Notes: a model not told the origin generated them from the sequence alone. A stretch of 64,000 nucleotides of DNA from Agrobacterium tumefaciens (GCA_025559845.1 CP048469.1:2891001-2955000), one strand, 5' to 3'; positions 37,245-47,206 are shown, numbered from the stretch's first letter. Translations and numbers: made by a program.

Positions 37245-39875
37245 ATGGCCATCGAACGTTACAATCCTCGCGACGCCGAGCCGCGCTGGCAGCAGAAATG
37301 GAACGAAGACAATGTTTTCGTCACCGACAACAGCGACCCGCGTGAGAAATATTACGTTCTAGAGATGTTCCCGTATCCATCGGGCCGCATCCACATGGGC
37401 CATGTGCGCAACTACGCCATGGGCGATGTTGTTGCGCGTTACAAGCGCGCGCGCGGTTTCAACGTTCTGCACCCAATGGGCTGGGACGCTTTCGGCATGC
37501 CCGCCGAAAACGCTGCCATGCAGAACAAGGTTCATCCAAAGGACTGGACCTACCAGAACATCGCCACGATGCGCGGTCAGCTGAAGTCCATGGGCCTGTC
37601 CCTGGATTGGACCCGCGAATTTGCCACCTGTGACGTGGACTACTACCACCGCCAGCAGGCGTTGTTCATCGACTTCATGGAAAAGGGCCTGGTCTATCGC
37701 AAGCAGTCCAAGGTCAACTGGGACCCGGTCGACCATACGGTTCTGGCTAACGAACAAGTGATCGACGGTCGCGGCTGGCGCTCCGGCGCTCTAGTCGAAC
37801 AGCGCGAACTGACGCAATGGTTCTTCCGCATTACGGATTTCAGCCAGGATCTGCTGGACGAACTGGATACGCTGGACCAGTGGCCGGAAAAAGTTCGCTT
37901 GATGCAGAAGAACTGGATTGGCCGATCCGAGGGCCTGTCGCTGCGTTGGCAGACAGTTGCGGCGACAGCGCCGGAAGGTTTTTCGGATATCACCGTTTAC
38001 ACCACACGCCCGGACACGTTGTTCGGTGCATCGTTCATCGCCATTGCCGCCGATCATCCGCTGGCCAGGGAACTGTCCGCAAAGAACCCGGCCATCGCCG
38101 AATTCTGCGATGAGTGCCGTCGTCATGGCACTTCGCTCGCAGCTTTGGAAACGGCCGAGAAAAAGGGCGTGGACACTGGCGTGAAGGTCGTTCACCCGCT
38201 GGACCCGACTTGGGAACTGCCGGTCTACATCGCCAACTTCGTGTTGATGGACTACGGCACCGGTGCAATCTTCGGCTGCCCGTCCGGCGACCAACGCGAC
38301 CTGGATTTCGCGCGCAAGTACGGCCTGCCGGTCGTTGCGGTTGTTGCGCCTGAAGGCCCGGATCAGGATAACTTCACTGTTGGCGACACAGCTTATGTCG
38401 ATGACGGCGTGATGATCAATTCACAGTTCCTGAACGGAATGAAGACGGCAGACGCATTTGAAGCGATCGTGCAGAAGCTGTCCGCTCAGACCCTGGGCAA
38501 CGCGCCGCAGGCAGAGCGCAAGGTCAATTTCCGCCTGCGTGACTGGGGTATCTCCCGCCAGCGCTATTGGGGCTGCCCGATCCCGGTCATTCATTGCGAA
38601 GTCTGCGGCGTCGTTCCGGTTCCGAAAAAGCAATTGCCGGTCAAGCTGCCTGACGATGTGACATTCGACGTTCCGGGCAACCCGCTGGATCGTCACCCGA
38701 CATGGCGTCACGTTGCCTGCCCACAGTGCGGTGCAGACGCACGTCGTGAAACCGACACCATGGATACTTTTGTCGATTCGAGCTGGTATTACACGCGCTT
38801 TACCGCACCGTGGGAAGACGAGCCGACCGATCCAAAGGTTGCCAATCGCTGGCTGCCGGTCGATCAGTATATCGGCGGCATTGAACATGCGATCCTGCAC
38901 CTGCTCTATTCGCGCTTCTTTACCCGTGCGATGCGCGAGACCGGCCATGTCGACGTGAAGGAACCATTCAAGGGCCTCTTCACGCAGGGTATGGTGGTGC
39001 ATGAGACTTACAGCCGCGGTGAAGGGACTGCGCGCGAATGGATCGCACCTGCGGACCTGCGGATCGACGAAACGGACGGCAACCGTCGTGCATTCCTGTT
39101 GTCGTCTGGCGACGAGGTGAAGATCGGCTCGATCGAGAAAATGTCGAAGTCGAAAAAGAACGTTGTCGATCCGGACGATATCATCGCATCTTATGGCGCT
39201 GACACTGCCCGCTTCTTCGTTCTGTCCGACTCTCCGCCGGACCGTGACGTCATCTGGTCTGAATCCGGCGTTGAAGGCGCACACCGCTTCGTACAGCGCG
39301 TCTGGCGCATCATCGGCGAGGCCGCCGAAGAGTTGAAGGCCGTGACAGGAAAGCCTGCGACGGAAGGCGCAGGCTTGGCTGCCTCGAAGGCTGCGCACAA
39401 GACGCTGAAGGCGGTTCAGGAAGATCTGGACAAGCTGGCCTTCAACAAGGCCATCGCCCGCATCTACGAACTGGTCAACGCACTGGCCGGCCCGCTCGCC
39501 GACGTGTCGGCTGGTGGCAAGTCAGAGGACGTCAAGGCAGCGGCGCGCGATGCCGTCGAAATTTTGATTCGCATGATCGCGCCGATGACACCGCACCTGG
39601 CCGAAGAATGCTGGTCCGTGCTTGGCAATGACGGTCTTGTGGCGCAGAGCCCCTGGCCGACGTTCGTTCCCGCGCTGGTCGAGGAAAACGACGTCACTAT
39701 GCCGGTGCAGGTTAATGGCAAGAAGCGTGGCGAATTGACAATCGCGCGCGATGCGGATCAAGATGCCGTCCGTGCGGCCGCCCTTGCGCTGGATGCCGTC
39801 AAATCTCTTCTTGCCGGCGGCGAGCCCAAGAAAGTCATCGTGGTTCCGCAAAGGATTGTGAACATTGTTGTCTGA
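37245..39875 (+). CDS. leuS: Leucyl-tRNA synthetase
   Basis: LeuS charges tRNA-Leu and proofreads mischarged products. The 876-residue class I enzyme has the HIGH-type motif at residues 50-53 ([15 protein letters not shown]) and KMSKS at about 632-636 ([14 protein letters not shown]). Between them is the CP1 editing domain, with [12 protein letters not shown] and the conserved aspartate region [16 protein letters not shown] zinc-binding-like insert follows (CEVCGVVPV and [10 protein letters not shown]), then the anticodon-binding and C-terminal domains. The ATG at 37245 begins [16 protein letters not shown], as in other alphaproteobacterial LeuS. Its stop overlaps the start of lptE, and holA follows, a common alphaproteobacterial gene order. 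Confidence 0.97.
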   Translation: MAIERYNPRDAEPRWQQKWNEDNVFVTDNSDPREKYYVLEMFPYPSGRIHMGHVRNYAMGDVVARYKRARGFNVLHPMGWDAFGMPAENAAMQNKVHPKDWTYQNIATMRGQLKSMGLSLDWTREFATCDVDYYHRQQALFIDFMEKGLVYRKQSKVNWDPVDHTVLANEQVIDGRGWRSGALVEQRELTQWFFRITDFSQDLLDELDTLDQWPEKVRLMQKNWIGRSEGLSLRWQTVAATAPEGFSDITVYTTRPDTLFGASFIAIAADHPLARELSAKNPAIAEFCDECRRHGTSLAALETAEKKGVDTGVKVVHPLDPTWELPVYIANFVLMDYGTGAIFGCPSGDQRDLDFARKYGLPVVAVVAPEGPDQDNFTVGDTAYVDDGVMINSQFLNGMKTADAFEAIVQKLSAQTLGNAPQAERKVNFRLRDWGISRQRYWGCPIPVIHCEVCGVVPVPKKQLPVKLPDDVTFDVPGNPLDRHPTWRHVACPQCGADARRETDTMDTFVDSSWYYTRFTAPWEDEPTDPKVANRWLPVDQYIGGIEHAILHLLYSRFFTRAMRETGHVDVKEPFKGLFTQGMVVHETYSRGEGTAREWIAPADLRIDETDGNRRAFLLSSGDEVKIGSIEKMSKSKKNVVDPDDIIASYGADTARFFVLSDSPPDRDVIWSESGVEGAHRFVQRVWRIIGEAAEELKAVTGKPATEGAGLAASKAAHKTLKAVQEDLDKLAFNKAIARIYELVNALAGPLADVSAGGKSEDVKAAARDAVEILIRMIAPMTPHLAEECWSVLGNDGLVAQSPWPTFVPALVEENDVTMPVQVNGKKRGELTIARDADQDAVRAAALALDAVKSLLAGGEPKKVIVVPQRIVNIVV

Positions 39876-40413
39876 CGCATTTTCGAGATGGAGCCGCACT
39901 GCGGCGGCACTTTCCGTCGTGCTGGTGGCTGGCGTTCTTGCCGGGTGCCAGGCCCGGCCGCTCTACGGCGAAGCGTCGGGAACGAAAGAGAGGCTGGCGG
40001 CTGTCAGCTTCGCTCCTGCGCATGACAGAATCTCCCAGGAAGTTCGCAACAACCTGATCTTCCTGGCTTCTGGCGGCGCTGGCGAACCTGCTACGGCTCA
40101 GTACAATCTCAAGATGACAGTCAGCTCGAGTGCGACCTCCACCGAAGTCGAAAACTACGATCTGACGTCGCGAACCAACAACAACTACGATGGTCCCTAC
40201 CCGGGCCGCGTGGTGATGAATGGTCAATACGTGCTGACGCGCGTGTCCGATGGACAGATCCTCCGCTCTGCGCGCCGCAGCGTGACCGCACAGGTCGATC
40301 TGCCGCAGCAGGAATTCGCAAAGATCCGTGCGATCCGCGACGCAGAAAACCGCGCAGCACGCGAACTGGCTGAAATCATCCGTACGGATATCGCCGCCAC
40401 GCTCGGCCGCTGA
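39865..40413 (+). CDS. lptE: LPS-assembly lipoprotein LptE
   Basis: LptE plugs the LptD barrel that inserts lipopolysaccharide in the outer membrane. The 182-residue product has a lipoprotein signal ending in the lipobox VLAGC, with the acylated cysteine at residue 28. The mature part begins QARPLYG, typical of alphaproteobacterial LptE. The start is a TTG at 39865 (a second TTG follows at 39868), so the gene overlaps the end of leuS by 8-11 bp, which suggests translational coupling. The body is rich in polar beta-strand sequence ([20 protein letters not shown]). holA follows 11 bp later. Sequence conservation in this family is low, so the gene order carries part of the weight. Confidence 0.86.
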   Translation: MLSDAFSRWSRTAAALSVVLVAGVLAGCQARPLYGEASGTKERLAAVSFAPAHDRISQEVRNNLIFLASGGAGEPATAQYNLKMTVSSSATSTEVENYDLTSRTNNNYDGPYPGRVVMNGQYVLTRVSDGQILRSARRSVTAQVDLPQQEFAKIRAIRDAENRAARELAEIIRTDIAATLGR

Positions 40414-40424
40414 GACCGGGCGCG

Positions 40425-41462
40425 ATGACGGAAATAAAGTCTCATGAATTCGAGCGCTTCGCCGAAAACCCGGCGGAGCGTTTTCGCATTTTTGTGATTT
40501 ATGGCCCTGATCGCGGTCTTGTCTCCGAACGCGCAGGCCTCATTGCCAAGAAAACGGGCATTGATCCCGATGATGCTTTCGCGTCGTTGAAACTGAGTGC
40601 TTCCGATCTTCAGGGCGATCCGGGCCGGCTTCTCGATGAAGTCAATGCCATCGGGCTGTTCGGCGGAGAGAAACTCGTCTGGGTCAAGAACGCGGCGGCC
40701 GAAAAAGCGCTCGTTGATGCGCTTCAGGTTCTTGCCGAAACACCGCCGGAGGCAAGCTTCCTGATTATTGAAGCGGGCGACCTCAAGAAGGGAACGGGAC
40801 TGCGCAAGATCGCCGAGCCCGCCCGGTCGATCGCCGCGATCCCCTGCTACGCCGACGATGCCCGTGCTCTTAATGCCCTGATCGACCAGGAACTGTCCGG
40901 AGACAATCTGCGCATCGCACCCGCTGCACGCCAGCGCCTCATTGAATCGCTCGGCGGCGACCGCATTGCCTCCCGCAATGAGATCCGCAAGCTCGCACTT
41001 TACGGCCGTGGCATGGAGGTGATTGAGGAAGACGACGTGATGGCGATCATCGGCGATGCCAGCGCGATTTCGACCGACGATGCCGTCGATGCCATCCTGA
41101 AAGGTGATCGAAACGCCTTCTTCCATGCGACGCAGAAGATCATTGCGTCGAAGACGCCGATTTTCCTTGTCCTTCAAGGCTGCCTGAAACAGTTTCAGCT
41201 TCTGGACCAGATGCGCGCGGAAATGGATGAGAAAAAACTGCAGGCCGGACAGGTCATGCAGACACTTGGACGGCACATTCATTTTCGTCGTAAACCGGTG
41301 ATCGAAAGAGCGCTGCGCACGTGGCAACCAGCGGCGATCGCCAGGGAAATGAACCGTTTGCAGGCGGCTATCCTGCAAAGCCGCCAGCGACAAAGCCTGG
41401 AGGAAAGCGTGGCCTTGCTGACGCTGCTCGCAACGACGCTGCAATCGGGTCGATCCGGATAA
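40425..41462 (+). CDS. holA: DNA polymerase III delta subunit
   Basis: HolA is the wrench of the clamp loader that opens the beta sliding clamp. The 345-residue product has the expected three-domain AAA+-like layout. An N-terminal degenerate ATPase domain (FRIFVIYGPDRGLVSERAGLIA, near residue 20) lacks a functional Walker lysine, as is normal for delta. A middle helical domain (LGGDRIASRNEIRKLALY, near residue 175) is the most conserved segment. A C-terminal collar domain ends in VALLTLLATTLQSGRSG. It is the third gene of leuS-lptE-holA, with 11 bp between lptE and holA. Confidence 0.93.
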   Translation: MTEIKSHEFERFAENPAERFRIFVIYGPDRGLVSERAGLIAKKTGIDPDDAFASLKLSASDLQGDPGRLLDEVNAIGLFGGEKLVWVKNAAAEKALVDALQVLAETPPEASFLIIEAGDLKKGTGLRKIAEPARSIAAIPCYADDARALNALIDQELSGDNLRIAPAARQRLIESLGGDRIASRNEIRKLALYGRGMEVIEEDDVMAIIGDASAISTDDAVDAILKGDRNAFFHATQKIIASKTPIFLVLQGCLKQFQLLDQMRAEMDEKKLQAGQVMQTLGRHIHFRRKPVIERALRTWQPAAIAREMNRLQAAILQSRQRQSLEESVALLTLLATTLQSGRSG

Positions 41463-41494
41463 AACAAAAGCCCCGGCTTCTAGACCGGAGCTTC
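41462..41494 (-). terminator. Terminator of fdxA, possibly shared with holA
   Basis: On the minus strand, AAGCTCCGG and CCGGGGCTT pair with one mismatch around an 8-nt loop and are followed by TTGTTTTA. It lies 20 bp after the fdxA stop and directly after the holA stop. Confidence 0.65.
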
Positions 41495-41515
41495 TGAAAT
41501 CATCTGATGTGGTGC

Positions 41516-41854
41516 TTAGTCGCCCTGACCGGCTTCAGCGGAGAAGTAAAGCTCCAGCTTGCCTTCCACGCCATCCATTTCCTTGGCTTCCGGCATGGGA
41601 TCGCGCTTGACGGTGATGTTGGGCCAGACGGCGGCATATTCGGCGTTCAGCTTCAACCACTTGTCGAGACCTGGCTCCGTATCGGGCTTGATGGCCTCGG
41701 CGGGACATTCCGGTTCGCACACGCCGCAGTCGATGCATTCGTCAGGATTGATGGCAAGGAAGTTTTCGCCTTCGTAGAAACAATCGACGGGGCAGACTTC
41801 AACACAGTCGGTATATTTGCAGCGGATGCAATTATCGGTCACGACATACGTCAT
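41516..41854 (-). CDS. fdxA: Ferredoxin FdxA (7Fe-8S type)
   Basis: A 112-residue soluble electron carrier with one 3Fe-4S and one 4Fe-4S cluster. The N-terminal cluster region [17 protein letters not shown] and the second region [12 protein letters not shown] supply the cysteines; the spacing in the first half is that of seven-iron ferredoxins. A C-terminal extension (about residues 60-112, with [17 protein letters not shown]) is typical of the alphaproteobacterial FdxA group. The ATG at 41854 gives [12 protein letters not shown]. It lies 158 bp downstream of the S4-domain protein on the same strand; the partner enzyme is unknown. Confidence 0.94.
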   Translation of the reverse strand: MTYVVTDNCIRCKYTDCVEVCPVDCFYEGENFLAINPDECIDCGVCEPECPAEAIKPDTEPGLDKWLKLNAEYAAVWPNITVKRDPMPEAKEMDGVEGKLELYFSAEAGQGD

Positions 41855-42012
41855 GATGAACTCCAGAATATGCAGGCCGGGTCATTGGGCTTCGGAACAC
41901 AAGCCGTCGCCCGGATTTTCAGACAGGGCATTTTCGCATGTGACGTAATGCGTTTGTCATCCAATGGCAAGGATAAACAGTTCTGAATTGGGAGCGTACG
42001 TAGACGCTTATT

Positions 42013-42429
42013 CTAATCGCGGTCTTCGCCAGCGTCTGAAATGAACTTGTCGAGCGCACGGCGCTCTTTTTTCGTCGGGCGCCCGGAGCCCGGCAGTCGC
42101 ATTGCCTGCTCGAGATGCGTTATCCGCTCTCCCGGCTCGCGGGGCGGCGTGATGTCGTCGTAAAGGAGCTTTGCTTCCTCGAAAGGCCCGCGGCGCTCTC
42201 CGCCACCTTTCACGATCAGCACGCGATCCATCCGCTCGAAGCGAATGTCCAGTCTGTCGCCCGCCTTGACCATGTGACTGGAGTGGCGGATGACCGTATC
42301 GTTTACCCGTACCAGACCGGACTGGATATAGCCCTGGGCAACCGATCGGGATTTGGCCATGCGAGCAAAGAACAGCCACTTGTCCAGACGCTGGCGCGTA
42401 CTTTCCGGTGACTGTTCCTTGCTTCCCAT
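42013..42429 (-). CDS. S4-domain RNA-binding protein (Hsp15-like)
   Basis: A 138-residue protein with an N-terminal S4 RNA-binding fold (about residues 12-75: RQRLDKWLFFARMAKSRSVA, then GLVRVNDTVIRHSS and VKAGDRLDI). It resembles Hsp15/HslR, which in E. coli binds stalled 50S subunits carrying nascent peptide. The C-terminal tail is basic (GSGRPTKKERRALDKF), as in Hsp15. The gene begins 4 bp after the stop of the RNA helicase gene, so the two are cotranscribed and probably coupled. This suggests a shared role in RNA or ribosome handling; that role is inferred from context. Confidence 0.88.
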   Translation of the reverse strand: MGSKEQSPESTRQRLDKWLFFARMAKSRSVAQGYIQSGLVRVNDTVIRHSSHMVKAGDRLDIRFERMDRVLIVKGGGERRGPFEEAKLLYDDITPPREPGERITHLEQAMRLPGSGRPTKKERRALDKFISDAGEDRD

Positions 42430-42433
42430 AGAC

Positions 42434-45400
42434 TTACTTCTTCAGCTGCTCCTTGAGAGCAGCGAGCTTTGCAAAGGGTGAATCCGGATCAAGCGGCTTT
42501 TCCTTACGGGGCGGCTTGGCCTCGAAGCGCTGGCCCTGCTGGGGCTTGCCACCACGATCGTTGCGATCCGGCCTGTCCTTACGCTCGCCGCGATCATTAC
42601 GATCGTTGCGGTTGCCGCGATCAGGACGACCACCATCGCGCTTACGCTCGCCATCACCACCATTGGATGCCTCACGGTTGTCGCGACGGCCTTCGCCACG
42701 ACGCTCGCCCTGCTCACGTCCACCCTGCTCGCGACCCTGGCCACGATTACCCGGGCGGCGATTCTCGCCACGCTGGTTTTCGTTGCGGCCACCTGGACGC
42801 CACAACAACACAGGCTTCGGCTCGGCAACTTCGCCAGCCGATGCATCGGCTGCGGGAGCTTCCGCAACAGCAACCTCTGCCGCCGGTGCCTCGGCAACAG
42901 CTTCACCCTCGGATGCATCCTGCGGATCTGCGTCGTCGTGGGCAGCCTCGGCTGCATCCACTGCACCAGCGTCGTCGGCCTTGGCAGGCTCACCGCTCTG
43001 GCTTGCGAGGAACGCCTGCGCTTCTTCCGCCGTCACCTGATCAGCACGGTAGCCAAGACCCTTCAGGATCTCTTCCATATCGTCGAGCGTTGCACCGAGA
43101 ATGGACAGCATGGCCGTCGTCGTTGTGAAACGGCGACCGTCATAGGCACCCTCCGGCCGCAACTGCTGGCCTGGCTTCCACTGCAGCAACGGACGGATGA
43201 GGTCCGCCAGACGCTCGAGAATGTCGATACGAACCGCACGCTTTCCGAGGAAACGGAAGCCGGCAAGCTTGTAGAACATGCGTTCGAAGCTCGGGTCGGT
43301 AACAACGGACGTACGGCCCGCAGCCAGAACAGGGATCAGGTCGCCATAGCCAGGCTTGCCCAATCCGTCATTCTTCAAGGCCCAGAGCAGCGTCACCAGT
43401 TCTGCCGGTGCGGGCTTGAGAAGCGCCGGCAGGAAAACGTGGTACGCACCGAAACGCACACCGTAGCGGCGCATCGAGGCGCGCATGTCCTGATCCAGCG
43501 ACTTCACCTCTTCGGCGACATCGCGGCGGAACAGTACGCCAAGATTTTCAACGAGCTGGAACGCCAGTCCCTTTGCCAGACCCTGAAGGTCTTCGGCGCG
43601 GGAGATATCGTCGAGCGGCTTCAGCACGGTCGCAATCTGATGATTGACGAAACGTTCGACACGCGCCACCGCATGGTCACGGGCATTGCCCGTCAACTGA
43701 TCGTCAGCCAGCAGGATGACCCGCGGCTTCATGATATTGTCGCCCGCAGCAAGACGCGCCACCGGCTCGCCCAACCAGCGCACGAGGCCATCGGAGCTTA
43801 AAGCAAGGTCGCCATTGCCGCTGGCATGCAGACGCGCAGCACGCGCCTCGAATTCTAGCGCAAGCGCCTTTTGCGCCGCAGACTGTACGGCCTTCTGATC
43901 CGGCCCTTCCGTTCCCGGTGCCGGCGTAAACCGGAACCCGGCCAACTGGCCGACGTGATGACCTTCTACGAAGACATCACCATTCACACTGATTTCAGCT
44001 TCAAGCATCGCATTCTCTCTCAGGCGCCTCATGAGCACAGATGTCCTGCGATCAACAAAGCGTTTCGTCAACCTTTCATGTAGCGCATCGGACAATCGAT
44101 CTTCGATTTCCCGAGTCTTTTCTTGCCAGTGTGTCGGATCGGCAAGCCATCCTGGGCGGTTCGATACATAAGTCCATGTTCTGATCTGCGCAATCCTTGC
44201 AGACAGCGTATCGATCTCTCCATCAGTGCGGTCCGCCCGGCGCACCTGTTCGGCCATGAAATCTTCATTCACAGTACCGCGTTTGACGAGGTCGAAATAG
44301 AGTGTCGAGATCAGATCGGCGTGCTGGGCAGGTGCAATGCGACGATAGTCCGGAAGCGCACAGGCCTCCCACAACTTTTCCACCCGTTCGGGGCTGGTCG
44401 TAACGTCGATGATCTCGGGATATCGCGACAGATATTCGAGTGCCTGCTGGTCGATGGCTGGGAGCGCACGCGACAGTCCCTGAATGGTCGGTGCGGCATC
44501 AAGACTCAAACGCAGATTGCCGATCGACGAAAAATCGAAATTCTTGGTTCGCCATTGCAGCACTTTGACGGCATCGAACTGATGCGTCTCAATGCGCTCC
44601 ACCAGTTCATCATCGAAAGGATCTACACGGCCGGTAACGCCAAAGGTCCCATCCCGGAGATGGCGACCGGCACGACCGGCGATCTGACCCATTTCAGCCG
44701 GATTGAGATTGCGAAACTGATAACCGTCGAATTTGCGATCCTGCGCAAAAGCGACGTGATCGACATCAAGATTGAGCCCCATGCCGATAGCGTCGGTCGC
44801 AACGAGATATTCGACGTCGCCGGATTGATAGAGACCAACCTGCGCGTTGCGCGTACGCGGCGAAAGCGCGCCGAGAACAACGGCCGCGCCGCCGCGCTGC
44901 CGGCGCACCAGTTCGGCAATCGCATAGACCTCATCGGCGGAAAACGCCACGATGGCCGTGCGTTGCGGCAAACGGGTGATCTTTTTCTGACCCGCATAAA
45001 AAAGTTGCGACAAGCGCGGGCGCTCGACCACAACAATGCCCGGCAGCAGTTTTTCCAGTATCGGCCGCATCGTACCGGCGCCCAGAAGCAGTGTTTCTTC
45101 CCGCCCCCGCAGATGAAGCACCCGATCGGTGAAAATGTGTCCGCGCTCCAGATCACCGGCGAGCTGGACCTCATCGATCGCTACGAAGGCAGCATTTGTC
45201 TCACGCGGCATCGCCTCGACGGTACAGACAGAATATTTTGCCTTGGGGGGAGCGATCTTTTCTTCGCCGGTGATCAGCGCGACATTGGCAGCGCCCACTT
45301 TTTCAACCAGACGCGTATAGACTTCCCGCGCCAGCAATCGCAGCGGAAGACCGATGACACCACTACCATGCGCGACCATGCGCTCGATGGCGTAATGCGT

Positions 45401-45511
45401 CTTGCCGGTATTGGTGGGGCCGAGAACGGCCGTGACACCGCGGCCGCTCAGGATCATGGGGCGAAAATTCAACGTACTGTCCGCGAAATCGACTGCTATT
45501 GTCCGCCGCAC
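42434..45511 (-). CDS. Suv3-like ATP-dependent RNA helicase with an Arg/Gly-rich tail
   Basis: A 1025-residue superfamily 2 helicase of the Suv3 (mitochondrial degradosome) group found in Alphaproteobacteria. Walker A is GPTNTGKTHYAIERM (near residues 31-45), the Walker B box is AIDEVQLAG, and helicase-C motifs include VATDAIGMGLNLDVDHV and QIAGRAGRHLRDG. A Suv3 C-terminal-type region follows. From about residue 850 the chain changes to an acidic Ala/Asp/Glu stretch and then an Arg-Gly-Asn-Asp repeat tail (repeats such as NRNDRNDRGERKDRPDR), typical of disordered RNA-binding segments. It ends in a short conserved-looking helix, SPFAKLAALKEQLKK. The GTG at 45511 gives the longest form; the ATG at 45457 (MILSGRGVTAVLGP) is an equally credible start. 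The S4-domain gene follows after 4 bp. Confidence 0.9.
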   Translation of the reverse strand: MRRTIAVDFADSTLNFRPMILSGRGVTAVLGPTNTGKTHYAIERMVAHGSGVIGLPLRLLAREVYTRLVEKVGAANVALITGEEKIAPPKAKYSVCTVEAMPRETNAAFVAIDEVQLAGDLERGHIFTDRVLHLRGREETLLLGAGTMRPILEKLLPGIVVVERPRLSQLFYAGQKKITRLPQRTAIVAFSADEVYAIAELVRRQRGGAAVVLGALSPRTRNAQVGLYQSGDVEYLVATDAIGMGLNLDVDHVAFAQDRKFDGYQFRNLNPAEMGQIAGRAGRHLRDGTFGVTGRVDPFDDELVERIETHQFDAVKVLQWRTKNFDFSSIGNLRLSLDAAPTIQGLSRALPAIDQQALEYLSRYPEIIDVTTSPERVEKLWEACALPDYRRIAPAQHADLISTLYFDLVKRGTVNEDFMAEQVRRADRTDGEIDTLSARIAQIRTWTYVSNRPGWLADPTHWQEKTREIEDRLSDALHERLTKRFVDRRTSVLMRRLRENAMLEAEISVNGDVFVEGHHVGQLAGFRFTPAPGTEGPDQKAVQSAAQKALALEFEARAARLHASGNGDLALSSDGLVRWLGEPVARLAAGDNIMKPRVILLADDQLTGNARDHAVARVERFVNHQIATVLKPLDDISRAEDLQGLAKGLAFQLVENLGVLFRRDVAEEVKSLDQDMRASMRRYGVRFGAYHVFLPALLKPAPAELVTLLWALKNDGLGKPGYGDLIPVLAAGRTSVVTDPSFERMFYKLAGFRFLGKRAVRIDILERLADLIRPLLQWKPGQQLRPEGAYDGRRFTTTTAMLSILGATLDDMEEILKGLGYRADQVTAEEAQAFLASQSGEPAKADDAGAVDAAEAAHDDADPQDASEGEAVAEAPAAEVAVAEAPAADASAGEVAEPKPVLLWRPGGRNENQRGENRRPGNRGQGREQGGREQGERRGEGRRDNREASNGGDGERKRDGGRPDRGNRNDRNDRGERKDRPDRNDRGGKPQQGQRFEAKPPRKEKPLDPDSPFAKLAALKEQLKK

Positions 45512-45655
45512 GCCTCGTTACCAAGGATGCGACTGCACTGAAACACACATGGCAACAGCGACGGCGAAAGGCAATAGCCCGTCATCAATGAAGTCGCGGA
45601 ACGTGCAATGCCTGTTAATTTTCCATAATAAATTCATACGCTTATTACAAAAAAA

Positions 45656-45850
45656 GAATCCGGCGACGCATTCTTTTGATTCGGGTACGGAACAGTTTGA
45701 GAACGAATCGAATACGAATCGCTGACTCGAGCTGATTCATTTTTTGTTCACGGCAACATATGGACAGGAATCGAAAACGGCATACCAGATTGTGAATCCG
45801 GATAAGTGCGAGCATCCCAAAGGGTAATTTAAGCATCGAATCCGGGATTC
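45656..45850. other. GANTC-rich gene-free patch
   Basis: The 393-bp interval 45512-45904 holds no credible gene. Within it, ten GANTC sites occur in 195 bp, starting at 45656, 45678, 45705, 45716, 45724, 45734, 45768, 45794, 45838 and 45846. Four of them fall in 34 bp (45705-45738). GANTC is the target of the alphaproteobacterial cell-cycle methylase CcrM; about one site per 256 bp is expected by chance. The patch is AT-rich compared with its neighbours and lies between the 5' end of the helicase gene and the 3' end of the UbiH-type gene. The sites are directly visible; any regulatory or replication role is inference. Confidence 0.7.
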
Positions 45851-45904
45851 GGGCTGTCAAGCGCCTCTTCGGCATCCACCGTCAAACATGGCGAAACAGC
45901 CGCC

Positions 45905-47119
45905 TTAAAGCGCCTGGCCGGCGAGGAGGCGCGGCGCGTTTTTATCGGTGGTGCCAGCGGCCTGTCCAATGAAGTAGGATTTCAACCCCGGCAGGCGATC
46001 AACAACACCAAGACCGAAATCGCGCGCGACGCGAATAGGACCGACGTCATTCGAGAAAAGCCGGTTGAGAACATCCGTCGTTATCCCCATGCGCAACGTA
46101 TCGAAACGTCGCCAGGCCTGGTAACGCTCCAGCACATTGACAGAGCCGATATCCAGTCCCAGCCGATCGGCTTCAATGACCGTTTCGGCAAGTGCGGCGA
46201 CATCCTTGAAACCAAGATTGAGCCCCTGGCCGGAAATGGGGTGGATACCGTGGGCAGCATCGCCCGCCAAAGCCAAGCGCGGAGCGATGAACGCCCGCGA
46301 AAGCGTCAGTCCCAGCGGAAATGCGTTCCGCCCACCCACAGGACGGATAGAACCGAGTTTATGCCCGAAGCGACGTTCGAGCTCTTCCTCGAAGACAAGG
46401 TCGTCGGATGCAATCAGGCGGTTGGCATCCGCCGTCCGTTCAGTCCAGACCAGCGACGAACGATTGCCCTTGAGTGGCAGAATGGCAAAAGGACCAGATG
46501 GCAGGAAATGCTCCTCGGCGCAGCCGTTATGCGGGCGTTCATGCTCGACCGTGGTAACGATGCCGGACTGGTCATATCCCCAGTGAACCGTTTTTATGCC
46601 TGCCATGTCGCGCAGCGCGGAGCGAACACCGTCACAGGCAACCAGAAGCTTCGTGTCTACGGATGTACCATCCGACAACGTCACCGACGTTGACTGTGGG
46701 CCAGCAGAAAAACCGGAAACGCTAAGACCATGACGGATTTCGACGCCAAGGCGCTGACACAGACCGCGCAGCGCTCCAACCATCGCAACATTCGGGATCA
46801 TGTGGGCAAATGGCTTGCCTTCTTCGACGGCACCATCAAAGGTCAGAAACACCGGACGAACCGGATCAGCCGTCTTTGAATCGGTGACGATCATCTTGTG
46901 GATCGGTTGCGCTTCGGGTGCGATTTCATCCCAGATACCGAACACATCGAGCATGCGTGTTGCCGCCGCGATTATGGCGGAAGCCCGGAAATCCTTCTTC
47001 CAGACATCCTCCGGCGCCGCCTCGATCACCTGCACACCAAGATGCGGCGCAGCCTGCTTTATTGCGACAGCAACGGAAAGTCCGACATACCCGCCTCCGG
47101 CTACCACCACGTCAAGCAT
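45905..47119 (-). CDS. UbiH/UbiF-family FAD-dependent hydroxylase
   Basis: A 404-residue flavin monooxygenase of the UbiH/UbiF/VisC group, which hydroxylates the ring of ubiquinone precursors at the membrane. The FAD motif VVAGGGYVGLSVAVAIKQA opens the protein (residues 4-22). The second FAD signature with the GD pair is LALAGDAAHGIHPISGQGLN (near residue 280), the COQ6/UbiH hallmark, followed by LGFKDVAALAE. The start at 47119 has GAGGAG 8 nt upstream; a GTG nine codons earlier precedes that site. The gene is divergent from tesB over 87 bp. Which ring position it acts on cannot be decided by eye. Confidence 0.88.
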   Translation of the reverse strand: MLDVVVAGGGYVGLSVAVAIKQAAPHLGVQVIEAAPEDVWKKDFRASAIIAAATRMLDVFGIWDEIAPEAQPIHKMIVTDSKTADPVRPVFLTFDGAVEEGKPFAHMIPNVAMVGALRGLCQRLGVEIRHGLSVSGFSAGPQSTSVTLSDGTSVDTKLLVACDGVRSALRDMAGIKTVHWGYDQSGIVTTVEHERPHNGCAEEHFLPSGPFAILPLKGNRSSLVWTERTADANRLIASDDLVFEEELERRFGHKLGSIRPVGGRNAFPLGLTLSRAFIAPRLALAGDAAHGIHPISGQGLNLGFKDVAALAETVIEADRLGLDIGSVNVLERYQAWRRFDTLRMGITTDVLNRLFSNDVGPIRVARDFGLGVVDRLPGLKSYFIGQAAGTTDKNAPRLLAGQAL

Positions 47120-47206
47120 TGCGCTTCTCCTCAAATCCTTGTGCACACATCATGGTCACACTATAGACGATGTGACGTATTCCTACAGCCGGAGCAGGCC
47201 GAAAAA

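Noticed and set aside
42700-42940. Repetitive stretch that could look like a DNA repeat array
   Set aside because: The repeats are in frame and encode the Arg/Gly/Asn/Asp tail and Ala-rich linker of the helicase; it is protein low complexity, not a CRISPR or intergenic repeat.
44123-45541. 472-codon plus-strand frame
   Set aside because: Antisense to the helicase gene, with no recognisable domain.
45656-45850. The GANTC cluster as the chromosomal origin (oriC)
   Set aside because: No array of DnaA boxes is visible, and the genes usually next to rhizobial oriC (for example hemE) are absent.
45645-45875. 76-codon minus-strand frame in the GANTC-rich patch
   Set aside because: Very Arg/Leu/Ile-rich, no Shine-Dalgarno site and no family resemblance; the GANTC density is a better description of the interval.
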